Positions 11,305 to 19,398 of a stretch of DNA of 64,000 bases are shown piece after piece. Within the stretch, counting starts at the first letter, position 1. Each line of letters opens with the position of its first letter. The position numbers and the translations under genes were made by a program. Origin of the DNA: Gammaproteobacteria bacterium (GTDB taxonomy: Bacteria; Pseudomonadota; Gammaproteobacteria; JAJFKO01); assembly GCA_028284465.1 (NCBI GenBank), contig JANQRR010000040.1, positions 1 through 64,000 on the forward strand, given 5' to 3'. The notes under the pieces were generated by a model. That model made no database searches, was not told the DNA's origin, and saw nothing but the letters and a program-made list of their open reading frames with translations.

Positions 11305-12000
11305 TTACAAACAATTACGAATACGTTCACGGTAATGACGAATAGTTTGATCAGTTAACGGTTGACGTTGTTCATCAAATAATTCGCCACCTAAATCTTG
11401 CGCTAACTGTCGCGCCGTTCCTAGCATTAATTCAAAATTAGAACTTAAATTAGGCGTGTTATCTAAATGTAAAAATAAGGTTAACCCTTTACAAGCAAAC
11501 CCACCGATATCACTTAAGTCAAATGTTCCTGGCTCAGTTGCTGATACTAAGCTAAATAAAGTGTTACCTTTACCATTTAATTGCTCATAACGATGAAAAA
11601 TATTCATGCTACCAAAACGCATGCCACTTGATAAAATCGCTTGTAATAATTCATAGCCAACAAATTGATCTGCTCCAGTTGCTAATATGTTGATAGCAAT
11701 TATAGGCACGGGCTCAGCTTTTATTGACGGTTTTTCTTGTATCGTGGGTTCACGTTGCGGTATTTCTAATGATGTTAATAATGAATCTGGTGAGCCACCA
11801 TTAACAAGCGCTGGTTCAGTTGCTAATGATGATGAATTTTCAGTTGGTTGGCCTTGTTCATCAAATAATTGATATTGTTTAGTAAATTCTTGCGAAGTTC
11901 GTTGGTGTGATTTACGACGTTGTACCATAAACATGTAAACAATGCTGATGATACCTAGTAATAATATGCAGCTAATTACATAATAGAAACTGTTCGTCAT
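11305..12000 (-). CDS. zipA: Cell division protein ZipA
   Basis: Inner-membrane protein that tethers FtsZ at the division site. 231 residues from the ATG at 12000, preceded by GGAGAGCGGAAC. The open frame further upstream is only the translated palindromic repeat. One N-terminal membrane segment (YYVISCILLLGIISIVYMF) is followed by a basic stop-transfer stretch, a Gln/Pro/Ser-rich linker (about 30-100), and the C-terminal FtsZ-binding domain with ILATGADQFVGYELLQAIL and LGGELFDEQRQPLTD. Position between smc and ligA is the normal gammaproteobacterial order and strengthens the call. Confidence 0.93.
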   Translation of the reverse strand: MTNSFYYVISCILLLGIISIVYMFMVQRRKSHQRTSQEFTKQYQLFDEQGQPTENSSSLATEPALVNGGSPDSLLTSLEIPQREPTIQEKPSIKAEPVPIIAINILATGADQFVGYELLQAILSSGMRFGSMNIFHRYEQLNGKGNTLFSLVSATEPGTFDLSDIGGFACKGLTLFLHLDNTPNLSSNFELMLGTARQLAQDLGGELFDEQRQPLTDQTIRHYRERIRNCL

Positions 12001-12030
12001 GTTCCGCTCTCCTTCAATAGCTTCTTTCTC

Positions 12031-12134
12031 GTCATTGCGAGGAGTGCAACGACGAAGCAATCCAGAAAAATCTAAAACAATGTATGCTTGTTTGAATTCC
12101 TGGATTGCTTCGGAACAAAGCTCCTCGCAATGAC
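12031..12134. repeat. Paired inverted palindromic repeats between smc and zipA
   Basis: A left copy (GTCATTGCGAGGAGTGCAACG...AATCCAG, from 12031) and a right inverted copy (CTGGATTGCTTCGG...CTCGCAATGAC, to 12134) face each other across about 35 AT-rich bases. They could form a long stem in the smc-zipA mRNA. The left copy is read as an open frame upstream of zipA but is not part of it. Confidence 0.85.
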
Positions 12135-12136
12135 AG

Positions 12137-15100
12137 CTAAGCTCCAGCTAATGCAACTGCTTCTTCAACATCAACGGCAACTAAGCGCGACACGCCAGGC
12201 TCATGCATGGTGACACCTAGCAAGTGTTGCGCCATTTCAATTGCTAACTTATTATGACTAATAAAAATGAACTGAATTTTATTCGACATTTCTTTCACAA
12301 GGTTACAATAGCGAGTGATATTTGCATCATCTAGTGGCGCATCAACCTCATCTAACATACAAAATGGCGCTGGGTTTAATTGGAAAATAGCAAATACTAA
12401 TGATATTGCTGTCATCGCTTTTTCCCCACCCGATAATAAATGAATGGTGCTATTGCGTTTGCCAGGTGGTTTCGCCATCACCGTGACCCCAGTACTTAAC
12501 AAATCATCGCCAGTTAATTCTAAATAAGCGCTACCACCACCGAACACTTGTGGAAATAAAGTTTTAAATGATTCGTTGACGGTATCATAAGTTTCTTTAA
12601 AGCGCGCTCGGGTTTCGCGATCAATTTTAGCAATGGCATTTTCTAACGTAGTTAATGCTTCAATTAAATCGTCATGTTGCTTATCAAGATAAACTTTGCG
12701 TTCAGCTTGAGTTTTATACTCATCAATTGCCGCTAAATTAATTGCGCCTAAACGTTGAATACGATTTGTGATCTGCTCGAGCTGCTGTTCCCAAGTTTTT
12801 TCATCAGCTTCTTGTGGTAATTCATCGACGATAGTTTGTAGCTCATGCCCTGCTTCTTGTAATTGTTCTTGGATCGTAGTACGACGAACTTGTAAACCTT
12901 GCCATTGCAAACGTTTTTGTTGCACGCCATCACGTTGCTCATCAATTGCCTGAATAATTTCTTGGCGTGATTTATCATGATCACGCAATTGCTCTTCGAT
13001 AGCATCTAGTTTATTACGAGCTGCAGTTAATGTCGTTTCAACCTGTAACCGTTGGTTTAGCTGTTGTTCTAATGATACTTTTAATTCTTCAATTGGTTCA
13101 TCCGCTTTAGCTAACGACTCTGCAAGTTGTTGGCGTCGTTGTTGTAAATTATTTACTTGCTGTTCTAATCGTTGTGAGTTTTGGCGAGTTGCATCTAACT
13201 GCGTACGTAAGCCTTGCACTTTTAACGCGACTGCGTGAGCCGTATCTTTATCTGCTAGAGCTTGTTCACGAATAATCACCAATTCTTGGGTAACAGTTTG
13301 CTTTTGGGCAGATAATTCTTCGCGCACAGTTGCATGCTGTTGCATTTCAGTTAATGCTGCTTGCCAATGATCACGCGCTTGTGTTAGCTCTTGCTCAAGG
13401 TCATTTAACGTCTGTTGATGCTCTTTAAGTTCTTGCGACAATGTGGCAATTCGCTGTTGGATTTGATCCGCACGTTCTTGCTTAACTTGCAATTGAGCTT
13501 GAGTGTCAGAAGTTTTAACACGATATTGATTAACTAAAGTTATTTGCTCATCACGTTCTTCTTCAAGTGCAAATAAACGTTCTTCATCATGCTTTCTTGC
13601 TGTTTGTAATTCATCAACTTCTACTGTTAACTTTTCGATATGTTGCTTAATCGTTTGTAATTCATGTTCACGTTCAAGCACACCACTATAATCATCCTGC
13701 GATCGTGAAATTTTGATCCAGTTTGCGCCGAGCCAAACTCCATCCTTAGTGATAATTGATTCGTGTGGAGCTAAAGAACGGTACACGGCTAACGCTTGAG
13801 TGAGTGATTCTGCTGTGTAAACATATGCAAATAACCCTTGCAGTGGACGTGATGCTTGGATTTTATCAACAAGTAATGGCAAATCATGATTGCTTACTAT
13901 TGAATGTGGTGTTTCCACATGCTGATCAACAACGGTTAATGTTCCTGAGTCAATCACTTGTAGATCATTGGCAAGATCGGCAATATTATCAACACACACG
14001 GCTTGAATATCATGATTTAATATCACTTCAACGGCTTGTTCCCAGCCTGCGGCAACTTGCAAATTCTGTGCTAGACGTGGGTGACTGTCGAGCTCATGTT
14101 GCTGAAGCCATTCAACAACGACTTCATTATTTTTACCTAAAGCAATTTGTTGCAATGCTTCTAATGCCGTCAGCTCACCTTGTTGTTGTTGTAACTTGCG
14201 CTCAGCGTCACGTAATTCTGTGTTGTGTTGTTGGTTAATATCTCGTTGTGCCTGAATTTTCTCAATACACTCTGCTAATTGATCCGCGGCAGTTTGTTGC
14301 TCAGCAGTGATCTGCTGATGATGTTGAGTTAATTCGTTAATATCTTTTGCTAATGCATCCGCATCTAATGTGCTAAGCTCTTGAGTGATTGCATCAATCC
14401 GTTGCTGTGAATTTAAAATCCTTTGTTCTAATTGGTGAATGCGGGTTTTTTCGATTTCAGCTTGTTGTGATGTTTGCGCCGCAGTGTGATTAAACTCATC
14501 CCATTGAGTTTGCCAATCAGTTAGGGCTTGTTGTGCTGCTGTCAATTTTTCATTAGATTGTTCAGCTTGCGTATTTGCTTGGATAACTTCAGGATCAAGC
14601 GTCATTAATTGTTGCTGCAATTCTTCACTTAAACCTTGATCGGAATTAATAGTCTGTTGCAACTCTTGCCAAGCCATTTCAGCTTGCTCAGCGTCAGCTT
14701 GATATTGCGTTCGCCGTTCTTGTAAATACGTAATATTTTGTTCAAGCCGAGTAACTTCATTACCCAGATCATAAAATTGTTTTTGTATTTGATTACAATG
14801 CTCATTAGCATCGATCCGCTGTTGACGATGATTTTCAATCGTTGCATCGAGTTCACGTTGCTTGGCGATCGCAGCTTCTAGAGCAACTTCTTGCTCGTTG
14901 ATAGCATTTTGTAAGGTTTTAATTTGGTCGTGTAATTGTTTCCAACGCAACGCTAACAATTGTGCTTTGTATAAGCGTTCTTCTTGCTTTAAAGTTTTGT
15001 AACGTTCTGCTGCATTAGCTTGGCGTTGTAAATGATTTAATTGCTTTTCAAGCTCTTCACGTAAGTCATTTAAGCGATCAAGATTTTCTCGGGTATGGCG

Positions 15101-15652
15101 AATTCGATTTTCAGTTTCACGCCGTCGCTCTTTATATTTAGAGATCCCAGCAGCCTCTTCTAAATACACGCGTAACTCTTCAGGCTTTGCTTCAATCAAA
15201 CGTGAAATTGTGCCTTGACTAATAATGGCATAACTGCGTGGCCCTAAACCTGTGCCTAGGAAAATATCAATAATGTCACGACGTCGACATTTGGTGCCAT
15301 TGAGAAAATATTGTGATTGAGCATCGCGAGTGATCTGGCGTCGGATCGCGATTTCATGGTAATGAGCATACTGGCCACCAATGGTATGATCGCTATTATC
15401 GAAAATTAATTCGACTGAAGCTTGGCCAACGGGTTTGCGCGTGGCTGAACCATTAAACATAAAGTCGCCCATATCTTGGCCGCGTAACTGTTTTGGCGAG
15501 CTTTCACCCATCACCCAGCGAATAGCATCAATAATGTTAGATTTGCCACAACCATTAGGCCCAACAATCGCTGCTAAGTTACTGGGAAAATTAACTTTTG
15601 TCGGATCAACAAATGATTTAAATCCGGCTAATTTAACTTGCTTTAAACGCAT
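12137..15652 (-). CDS. smc: Chromosome segregation protein SMC
   Basis: Large ATPase that organises and segregates the chromosome. 1171 residues, the usual size. Walker A GPNGCGKSN is at about 31-39, followed by a Q-loop. Long Gln/Glu-rich coiled coils run about 170-500 and 690-1000 around a hinge near 520-680. The ABC signature is LLSGGEKAM and Walker B is PFCMLDEVDAPLDDAN near the C-terminus. Starts at the ATG at 15652 (MRLKQVKLAGFKSF). SMC rather than MukB is the form found in many gammaproteobacteria outside the enterics. First gene of the smc-zipA-ligA group. Confidence 0.97.
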   Translation of the reverse strand: MRLKQVKLAGFKSFVDPTKVNFPSNLAAIVGPNGCGKSNIIDAIRWVMGESSPKQLRGQDMGDFMFNGSATRKPVGQASVELIFDNSDHTIGGQYAHYHEIAIRRQITRDAQSQYFLNGTKCRRRDIIDIFLGTGLGPRSYAIISQGTISRLIEAKPEELRVYLEEAAGISKYKERRRETENRIRHTRENLDRLNDLREELEKQLNHLQRQANAAERYKTLKQEERLYKAQLLALRWKQLHDQIKTLQNAINEQEVALEAAIAKQRELDATIENHRQQRIDANEHCNQIQKQFYDLGNEVTRLEQNITYLQERRTQYQADAEQAEMAWQELQQTINSDQGLSEELQQQLMTLDPEVIQANTQAEQSNEKLTAAQQALTDWQTQWDEFNHTAAQTSQQAEIEKTRIHQLEQRILNSQQRIDAITQELSTLDADALAKDINELTQHHQQITAEQQTAADQLAECIEKIQAQRDINQQHNTELRDAERKLQQQQGELTALEALQQIALGKNNEVVVEWLQQHELDSHPRLAQNLQVAAGWEQAVEVILNHDIQAVCVDNIADLANDLQVIDSGTLTVVDQHVETPHSIVSNHDLPLLVDKIQASRPLQGLFAYVYTAESLTQALAVYRSLAPHESIITKDGVWLGANWIKISRSQDDYSGVLEREHELQTIKQHIEKLTVEVDELQTARKHDEERLFALEEERDEQITLVNQYRVKTSDTQAQLQVKQERADQIQQRIATLSQELKEHQQTLNDLEQELTQARDHWQAALTEMQQHATVREELSAQKQTVTQELVIIREQALADKDTAHAVALKVQGLRTQLDATRQNSQRLEQQVNNLQQRRQQLAESLAKADEPIEELKVSLEQQLNQRLQVETTLTAARNKLDAIEEQLRDHDKSRQEIIQAIDEQRDGVQQKRLQWQGLQVRRTTIQEQLQEAGHELQTIVDELPQEADEKTWEQQLEQITNRIQRLGAINLAAIDEYKTQAERKVYLDKQHDDLIEALTTLENAIAKIDRETRARFKETYDTVNESFKTLFPQVFGGGSAYLELTGDDLLSTGVTVMAKPPGKRNSTIHLLSGGEKAMTAISLVFAIFQLNPAPFCMLDEVDAPLDDANITRYCNLVKEMSNKIQFIFISHNKLAIEMAQHLLGVTMHEPGVSRLVAVDVEEAVALAGA

Positions 15653-15802
15653 TAGTTATAATTCCAATACTCTATCGAAATATCCATATCTTATTCTACT
15701 CATTTGCTCACGAAAATGATAGTCAATTCAGTGATTTATCATTGAGTTTGAATTATACAGGATTTCTTTGTCGAGTCAATTTTTGAACAGCCTTATTGCT
15801 AT

Positions 15803-16123
15803 CTATAATTCAGATAGTTGCTCTAAGAGGCTAGGATTTTTCTTTATAAGCAAGATTAATGCAGTAGCCTGCTCATTAGGAGTAGTTTTTCCTTGCTCCC
15901 ACTTTTCCAATGTTCTTTTTGACACGCGAAATAATCTAGCAAATAGACTTTGAGATAAATGTAATTTTTTTCTTATTTTCACGATTGTACTAGCATCAAT
16001 CACCAACTTTTTAGGCTTTTCAACATAATAGTTACGTAGTGTGATCTTCTGAGCTTTATGTAATTTCATCTCTTGCACACTTTGTTTTAACTCTGCAAAT
16101 AAATTTCGTTCATTTTCCATCAT
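15803..16123 (-). CDS. higA: HigA2-type antitoxin, Xre helix-turn-helix
   Basis: DNA-binding antitoxin of the toxin-antitoxin pair. The N-terminal 40 residues are polar and likely unfolded until bound to the toxin. An Xre-type helix-turn-helix spans about 50-95 (IRKKLHLSQSLFARLF, then VSKRTLEKWEQGK). 106 residues from the ATG at 16123; a GTG at 16129 and an ATG at 16120 are also in frame. The toxin gene lies upstream and overlaps it, with AGAAGGTGA inside the toxin's last codons serving as ribosome site, so the two are translationally coupled. It probably represses its own operon at the palindrome before higB. Confidence 0.88.
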   Translation of the reverse strand: MMENERNLFAELKQSVQEMKLHKAQKITLRNYYVEKPKKLVIDASTIVKIRKKLHLSQSLFARLFRVSKRTLEKWEQGKTTPNEQATALILLIKKNPSLLEQLSEL

Positions 16124-16433
16124 ATTCACCTTCTATTAACTTACGTAATACCTTCTTTTCACTACTAGATAAATCCTTTATTTCATTTTTTGCATAAATA
16201 GTTAGTAAATAAATCCTCTCAGCAGTTACCTCTCTATAATAAATAACTCGCACTCCTCCTCGCTTACCTTTATGTTTTGCAGACCATCTAATCTTCCTTA
16301 ATCCACCAGTACCCTGAATAACATCACCTAGATTAGCATTTTCTAACAAATAATTTTGAAATATCCTATATTCTTCTTGATCTAGGTATTTTGAAACGTT
16401 TTTAGTAAAAATTGTTGATTCTACAAATATCAT
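16110..16433 (-). CDS. higB: HigB2/RelE-type mRNA interferase toxin
   Basis: 107 residues. It closely follows the pattern of Vibrio cholerae HigB2 as I remember it: a FVEST..F start, LGDVIQGTGGLRKIRW, KGKRGGVRVIYY, and YLLTIYAKNE. These toxins cut mRNA in the ribosome. The order toxin first, antitoxin second is the hallmark of hig modules. The ATG is at 16433; upstream only AGGG inside the palindrome could act as ribosome site. Apparently intact, with no frameshift. Call from motif memory, not an alignment. Confidence 0.9.
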   Translation of the reverse strand: MIFVESTIFTKNVSKYLDQEEYRIFQNYLLENANLGDVIQGTGGLRKIRWSAKHKGKRGGVRVIYYREVTAERIYLLTIYAKNEIKDLSSSEKKVLRKLIEGEYDGK

Positions 16434-16438
16434 ACTTT

Positions 16439-16463
16439 ATATATACCCTAATTGGGTATATAT
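16439..16463. promoter_or_regulatory. Perfect palindrome upstream of higBA, probable HigA operator
   Basis: Two 10-bp arms, ATATATACCC and GGGTATATAT, flank a 5-base centre TAATT. The palindrome ends 5 bases before the higB start and covers the place where its ribosome site would be. It would suit a dimeric Xre repressor; as RNA it could also fold and hide the ribosome site. Confidence 0.65.
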
Positions 16464-16486
16464 GTCAAGCTGTAAAATTAGAAAAT

Positions 16487-16969
16487 TTAGTTTTCAGGCT
16501 CATCATGACAATGCTTGATCCCACGTTTAGCCAAATATTGTTGATGATATTCTTCAGCGCGATAAAAAGTTTTTGCAGAAATAATTTCCGTGACAATATC
16601 ACTGGCATATTGTTGACTGGCTTGCAAAGCTTTTTTCGATGCTAGCGCTGCTTGATGTTGCTCTTCATCATGATAAAAAATCGCCGAGCGGTATTGTGTT
16701 CCTACATCTAAACCTTGTCGATTTAATGTTGTTGGATTATGGCACTGCCAAAAAATTGCTAGCAATTGTTCATAACTAATAATTTGTGGATCATATTCAA
16801 TATGGGTTGCTTCTGCATGCCCAGTCTTGCCGGTACAAACTTGTTCATAAGATGGATTTGCTATTGTACCACCAGTATAACCAACTTCAGTTGTCAGAAT
16901 ACCAGGCCGTCCATCAAATGTTGCTTCTATTTCCCAAAAACAACCAGCAGCAAATGTTGCATGAGCCAT
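16487..16969 (-). CDS. msrA: Peptide-methionine (S)-S-oxide reductase MsrA
   Basis: Repairs oxidised methionine (S-epimer), with electrons from thioredoxin. 160 residues; the catalytic Cys10 sits in AAGCFWEIE, followed by the family motifs VGYTGG and GHAEATHIEYDP. A C-terminal HCHDEPEN provides a possible resolving Cys. GGAG stands about 8 bases before the ATG. It is separated from the Nramp-like gene by only 19 bases on the same strand and may be co-transcribed with it. No MsrB is fused. Confidence 0.95.
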   Translation of the reverse strand: MAHATFAAGCFWEIEATFDGRPGILTTEVGYTGGTIANPSYEQVCTGKTGHAEATHIEYDPQIISYEQLLAIFWQCHNPTTLNRQGLDVGTQYRSAIFYHDEEQHQAALASKKALQASQQYASDIVTEIISAKTFYRAEEYHQQYLAKRGIKHCHDEPEN

Positions 16970-16988
16970 ATTGTACTCCTTAACAATT

Positions 16989-18266
16989 TCAATTAACTAA
17001 TTGAAGATAGAAAAACCATAATGATATTAATGTTAATACAATTAACCCAATCCAACTTAAAATTTTCAGCCATAATTTAGGCACTGCATGCTTCGGCATA
17101 TGGCGACTGGTAACGAGATAAAAGTTTAAAGCACCTAAAATAGGTGCAGTTAAAAATGACAAAATGGTCGCAATTGTGACTAAGAAAAATAAGTTTTGTT
17201 GAAATTTACCGATGATCAGCAATGCTCCAACACTAATAATAAGCAACCAAAACCAATAAACCATACGTAGCTTAAATGAAGATAAGTCAACTTTCATCAA
17301 TAAACAAGTGCTACGACGTAAAACTCGTGAATAAGCATCTAGGCATGTTATTGTTGTGCTGAACATGGCTGCAAATGCTGCAATAGCAATGCCTGGATAT
17401 GCCCATTGGCCAATGTTTTCAGCAAATAATGTAATAAGTTGCTCAACAAATATGGTGCCTTTATTAGAAAAAGTCATATTGCTACCAAACATGACTAAAG
17501 CACCTAAGCTTAAAAAACATACTGCTAAAATTGCTGTGCCGATATAACCAATATTAAAATCTAACAATGCATATTTTTTACTATTGTTTTGTAAATCTTG
17601 TTGCTTAGCAACAGACCATAAAGAATGCCACACTGATAAATCAAGTGGCGATGGCATCCATCCTAATAATGCTACTAAAAAAATCATATTGGTTTTATTA
17701 AGCCAACTAAAATGCGTCGTTAACTGAGAAAATGATGCTTTATTCATTTGTATAGAACATATCAGCGAAAACAATACCGCGGCGACTAATGTAACAATAA
17801 CCACTTTAATCACTTGGTCCAGCAAATGATAATGCCCTATCGCCAAGATCAGTCCACAAACAATTATTAAACCTATTGCCGCTGCTAATAAGCTAACATT
17901 AAAAGGCAAAATAACATGGAGTATTTCAGCAGTCACAATAGTTACTGTTGAAACTACTGTAAACATAGAAACAACTGTTATGATCAGAAACAACATTAAT
18001 GCCCACGGGCTAATACGTAAATAACCATCTAATAAACTCTCACCACGCACGCTTGCATAACGCGGCCCATATTCAAAAAATGGATATTTTAAAATGTGAA
18101 TGAGGATCACTTCCCACATTAAAGTAAAACCAAAATCAGCTCCCGCTCGTGTGGCTTGTACTAAATGTGAAACCCCAATAGCTGCACCAGCCCAAAGCAA
18201 TCCCGGCCCTAGCGCTTTTAAAAAGGCGAATTGTGATGATATTTTGCTTGTTTTAACTCGTTCCAT
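16989..18266 (-). CDS. Nramp-family transporter with altered metal-site motifs
   Basis: Polytopic inner-membrane protein, about 11 membrane segments, 425 residues from the ATG at 18266; a longer frame to 18329 uses TTG and runs back into the methyltransferase. The opening GPGLLWAGAAIGVSHLVQAT aligns with the first helix of Nramp, where metal transporters have DPGN; here the corresponding residues are GVSH. The sixth-helix MPH motif reads MPSPLDLSVWHS. Canonical Mn/Fe ligands are therefore absent and the substrate is uncertain. A subgroup with these same substitutions is often annotated simply as Nramp-family. Follows the methyltransferase by 31 bases. Confidence 0.8.
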   Translation of the reverse strand: MERVKTSKISSQFAFLKALGPGLLWAGAAIGVSHLVQATRAGADFGFTLMWEVILIHILKYPFFEYGPRYASVRGESLLDGYLRISPWALMLFLIITVVSMFTVVSTVTIVTAEILHVILPFNVSLLAAAIGLIIVCGLILAIGHYHLLDQVIKVVIVTLVAAVLFSLICSIQMNKASFSQLTTHFSWLNKTNMIFLVALLGWMPSPLDLSVWHSLWSVAKQQDLQNNSKKYALLDFNIGYIGTAILAVCFLSLGALVMFGSNMTFSNKGTIFVEQLITLFAENIGQWAYPGIAIAAFAAMFSTTITCLDAYSRVLRRSTCLLMKVDLSSFKLRMVYWFWLLIISVGALLIIGKFQQNLFFLVTIATILSFLTAPILGALNFYLVTSRHMPKHAVPKLWLKILSWIGLIVLTLISLWFFYLQLVN

Positions 18267-18273
18267 GTTAATG

Positions 18274-18308
18274 TATATTAAGCTTGAAATGGTTATATTA
18301 AGCTTGAA
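18274..18308. repeat. 15-bp direct repeat, period 20
   Basis: TATATTAAGCTTGAA occurs at 18274-18288 and again at 18294-18308, over the stop of the methyltransferase gene and the leader of the Nramp-like gene. Probably a local duplication; each copy contains AAGCTT. Confidence 0.7.
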
Positions 18309-19092
18309 CAGGCGATTTTTCAAATTCAAATGCTAAATACCATCGAGTCCATTTGGGCAAAATTTTATGTAAGAGTTTTCTAATGCTAGCAAATTTAGCA
18401 CCATCGCGAATGAGTTGATTCCAATAATAAAAACGTAAATTATAATGAGGAAATTGTCGCAACATTTTTTTGATGTCTGTTTTAGTATACACTTTCGTTG
18501 CATAGCTTTCTTGATAATGATAAATCGCCCAACGCGGTGATTTAAAGATTTTACCTTTTAACAACGCATGACGAATATACATATATAACACATGTAAAGA
18601 ATGCGCATTGTAAATCATAATTTTGACTCGCCCACCTGGCTTTGTGACTCGATAAATTTCTGCTAATGCCTGTTCCATGTTGTCCGTATGATGGATCACG
18701 CCCCAGCTATAAGTCAGATCAAAATAATTATCTGGATAATTAAGTTTTTCCGCATTGGTGACTTTGATTTCTTGCGCTGATAATTGATACAGTGATAATC
18801 GTTGTTCAACATTCGCAATGGCTTCTTCGGTTAAATCAACACCATGAGCTTGCGCGCCCGCGCGGACAAACTGCAAAAAATCAGTACCTGCACCAATACC
18901 TACTTCTAGCATTTTTTTATTATGCCAGCGAGTAAATTGTGCAAAGGTGTGAATGTAAGGTTCATACTGATAACGAAACTCTTCAATCTCAGTAAAATAC
19001 TCCTGTGAGTATTTTTCCTTACTAGTACGCTCAGTACCACAACTACCTTGGTTCCAATATTGCTTAACGCGTTGATTTGTTGAATTTTCCAC
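18298..19092 (-). CDS. Class I SAM-dependent methyltransferase
   Basis: Substrate unknown. The Rossmann SAM site is MLEVGIGAGTDFLQF with the acidic residue in AHGVDLTEEAI, and motif IV is LTYSWGVIHHTDN. A positively charged C-terminal part follows. The N-terminal NQRVKQYWNQGSCGTERT is typical of a group of small-molecule methyltransferases. I prefer the GTG at 19092 (264 residues) because AGAGG lies 7 bases before it; an ATG at 19110 and the frame start at 19116 are alternatives. It lies just beyond the tRNA-Arg on the same strand as the radical-SAM operon and might serve the same pathway, which is inference only. Confidence 0.85.
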   Translation of the reverse strand: MENSTNQRVKQYWNQGSCGTERTSKEKYSQEYFTEIEEFRYQYEPYIHTFAQFTRWHNKKMLEVGIGAGTDFLQFVRAGAQAHGVDLTEEAIANVEQRLSLYQLSAQEIKVTNAEKLNYPDNYFDLTYSWGVIHHTDNMEQALAEIYRVTKPGGRVKIMIYNAHSLHVLYMYIRHALLKGKIFKSPRWAIYHYQESYATKVYTKTDIKKMLRQFPHYNLRFYYWNQLIRDGAKFASIRKLLHKILPKWTRWYLAFEFEKSPVQA

Positions 19093-19129
19093 TTTACAGC
19101 CTCTAATCATAATCAATTTACAAATTCAA

Positions 19130-19206
19130 TGGTGCCCCGGGCAGGATTCGAACCTGCGACCTATCCCTTAGGAGGGGATCGCGCTATCCAGCTGTGCCAC
19201 CGGGGC
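19130..19206 (-). tRNA. tRNA-Arg (anticodon CCT)
   Basis: A 77-base cloverleaf on the minus strand. Acceptor GCCCCGG pairs with CCGGGGC, the anticodon stem ATCCC/GGGAT encloses CTCCTAA with anticodon CCT, the T-arm is CAGGTTCGAATCCTG, and CCA is encoded. It sits between the radical-SAM operon and the methyltransferase gene. Rare-codon tRNA-Arg genes are frequent targets of integrating elements. Confidence 0.97.
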
Positions 19207-19251
19207 ATGATAAACATCTATAAGCAAACTTATATCATAATTCTGAAATCT

Positions 19252-19398
19252 ATGACACTCCTTGCATTAAATACCGAGTTAAGTCGAGGAAAAATATTTG
19301 AATTAAGATCATAAGATGTTGATTTAAATGCTGTGCGTGAACTACTTGGACATTCAGATCTAATTATGCTGGCTACACAAATTGGCTATGCCATTTAG
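19252..19398 (+). pseudogene. Decayed tyrosine recombinase (integrase) fragment
   Basis: One frame reads MTLLALNTELSRGKIFELRS, a TAA, then DVDLNAVRELLGHSDLIML. In intact phage-type integrases the first part is LALNTGLRRGEIFxLxWxDVDL (box I) and the second is the L.AVxELLGHSxxxMT region before the catalytic Tyr. Here an internal deletion has fused the two, the box-I Arg is Ser (TELSRG), a stop interrupts them, and the Tyr is gone. It is a non-functional relic. The last bases overlap the 3' end of the opposite radical-SAM gene. Its presence 46 bases from tRNA-Arg suggests that a mobile element once used this site. Confidence 0.7.

Noticed and set aside
12748-13005. ORFs in other frames of smc, uvrB, ligA, pdhC and fadE
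   Set aside because: Overlap strong conserved genes completely, lack ribosome sites and have low-complexity composition.
19129-19314. 61-residue plus-strand ORF over tRNA-Arg
   Set aside because: Its first part is the antisense of the tRNA; only the part from 19252 has protein-like content, and that is the integrase relic.
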